The position numbers and the translations under genes were made by a program. Of a stretch of 64,000 bases of DNA, positions 63,801 to 64,000 are shown one piece after another. Below the pieces are notes generated by a model. It saw nothing but the letters and a program-made list of their open reading frames with translations. It did no database searches and had not been told where the DNA came from. This DNA is from Spisula solida (taxonomy: Eukaryota > Mollusca > Bivalvia > Venerida > Mactridae): the NCBI GenBank assembly GCA_947247005.1, contig OX365948.1, positions 6,324,001 to 6,388,000 of the forward strand, written 5' to 3'. Each line of letters begins with the position of its first letter. The first letter of the stretch is position 1.

Positions 63801-64000
63801 TATCTTGAATAAAGATAATAACAACTCGGACAGAGAAGGCAGCAATCAACAGCAACAGCAGAGCCCAAAAGGCACCACTTTATGGCTGACATGTTTGAAA
63901 CTTAAAATCAGGTCTAGCTTCAATTTCCAGGAATTTATGTAAGAAGAACAAAACTAGGGACATCATTCAACAGAAACAGCAGGGTACACAAGGCACAACA

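Overview
The window looks like nuclear DNA of a bivalve or closely related mollusc. This is an inference from three things: AT-rich introns, intron-rich animal genes with GT-AG junctions, and a dense load of repeats of kinds I associate with bivalve genomes (tandem-core elements with terminal hairpins, tRNA-derived SINEs, CR1/Jockey-like LINE remnants, many short TIR elements). No bacterial or organellar signal is visible. Three protein-coding genes can be assembled, all on the + strand.

Layout. (1) 1-5509: 3' half of a katanin p60 microtubule-severing AAA ATPase (KATNA1/KATNAL1 type); its N-terminal half lies upstream. (2) 5.5-19.8 kb: intergenic DNA packed with a mariner-like MITE, SINEs, LINE fragments, foldback and hAT-like elements. 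(3) 19.86-41.07 kb: a complete EB1/EB3-type microtubule plus-end tracking protein (MAPRE) in 8 or 9 coding exons, with very large introns holding minisatellites and tandem-core elements; AT-rich 3'UTR/intergenic DNA follows to about 44.7 kb. (4) 47.15-61.29 kb: a complete PHF24-like gene (PHD-type zinc finger plus EF-hands). Eight exons join in consistent phase to give 403 residues. Two minisatellites lie in its probable 3'UTR, and another fills much of the right end of the window.

The main discovery is that both microtubule genes carry a tandemly duplicated exon of equal length and phase that looks mutually exclusive. In katanin the duplicated 159-nt exon encodes the Walker A P-loop and pore loop 1 (547-705 and 1745-1903). 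In EB1 the duplicated 107-nt exon encodes the second half of the microtubule-binding CH domain (30298-30404 and 31687-31793). Both copies in each pair keep their reading frame and splice sites, and most codon differences are silent. Splicing could therefore swap the substrate-gripping pore of the severing enzyme and a lattice-binding face of the plus-end tracker. EB1 also has an in-frame upstream exon that would add 58 residues before the usual start, a 36-nt microexon with a TAGCAG acceptor, and an intronic minisatellite built from its own 5' splice site.

All exon limits were read by eye from splice consensus, frame and homology; nothing was confirmed with transcripts or database searches.
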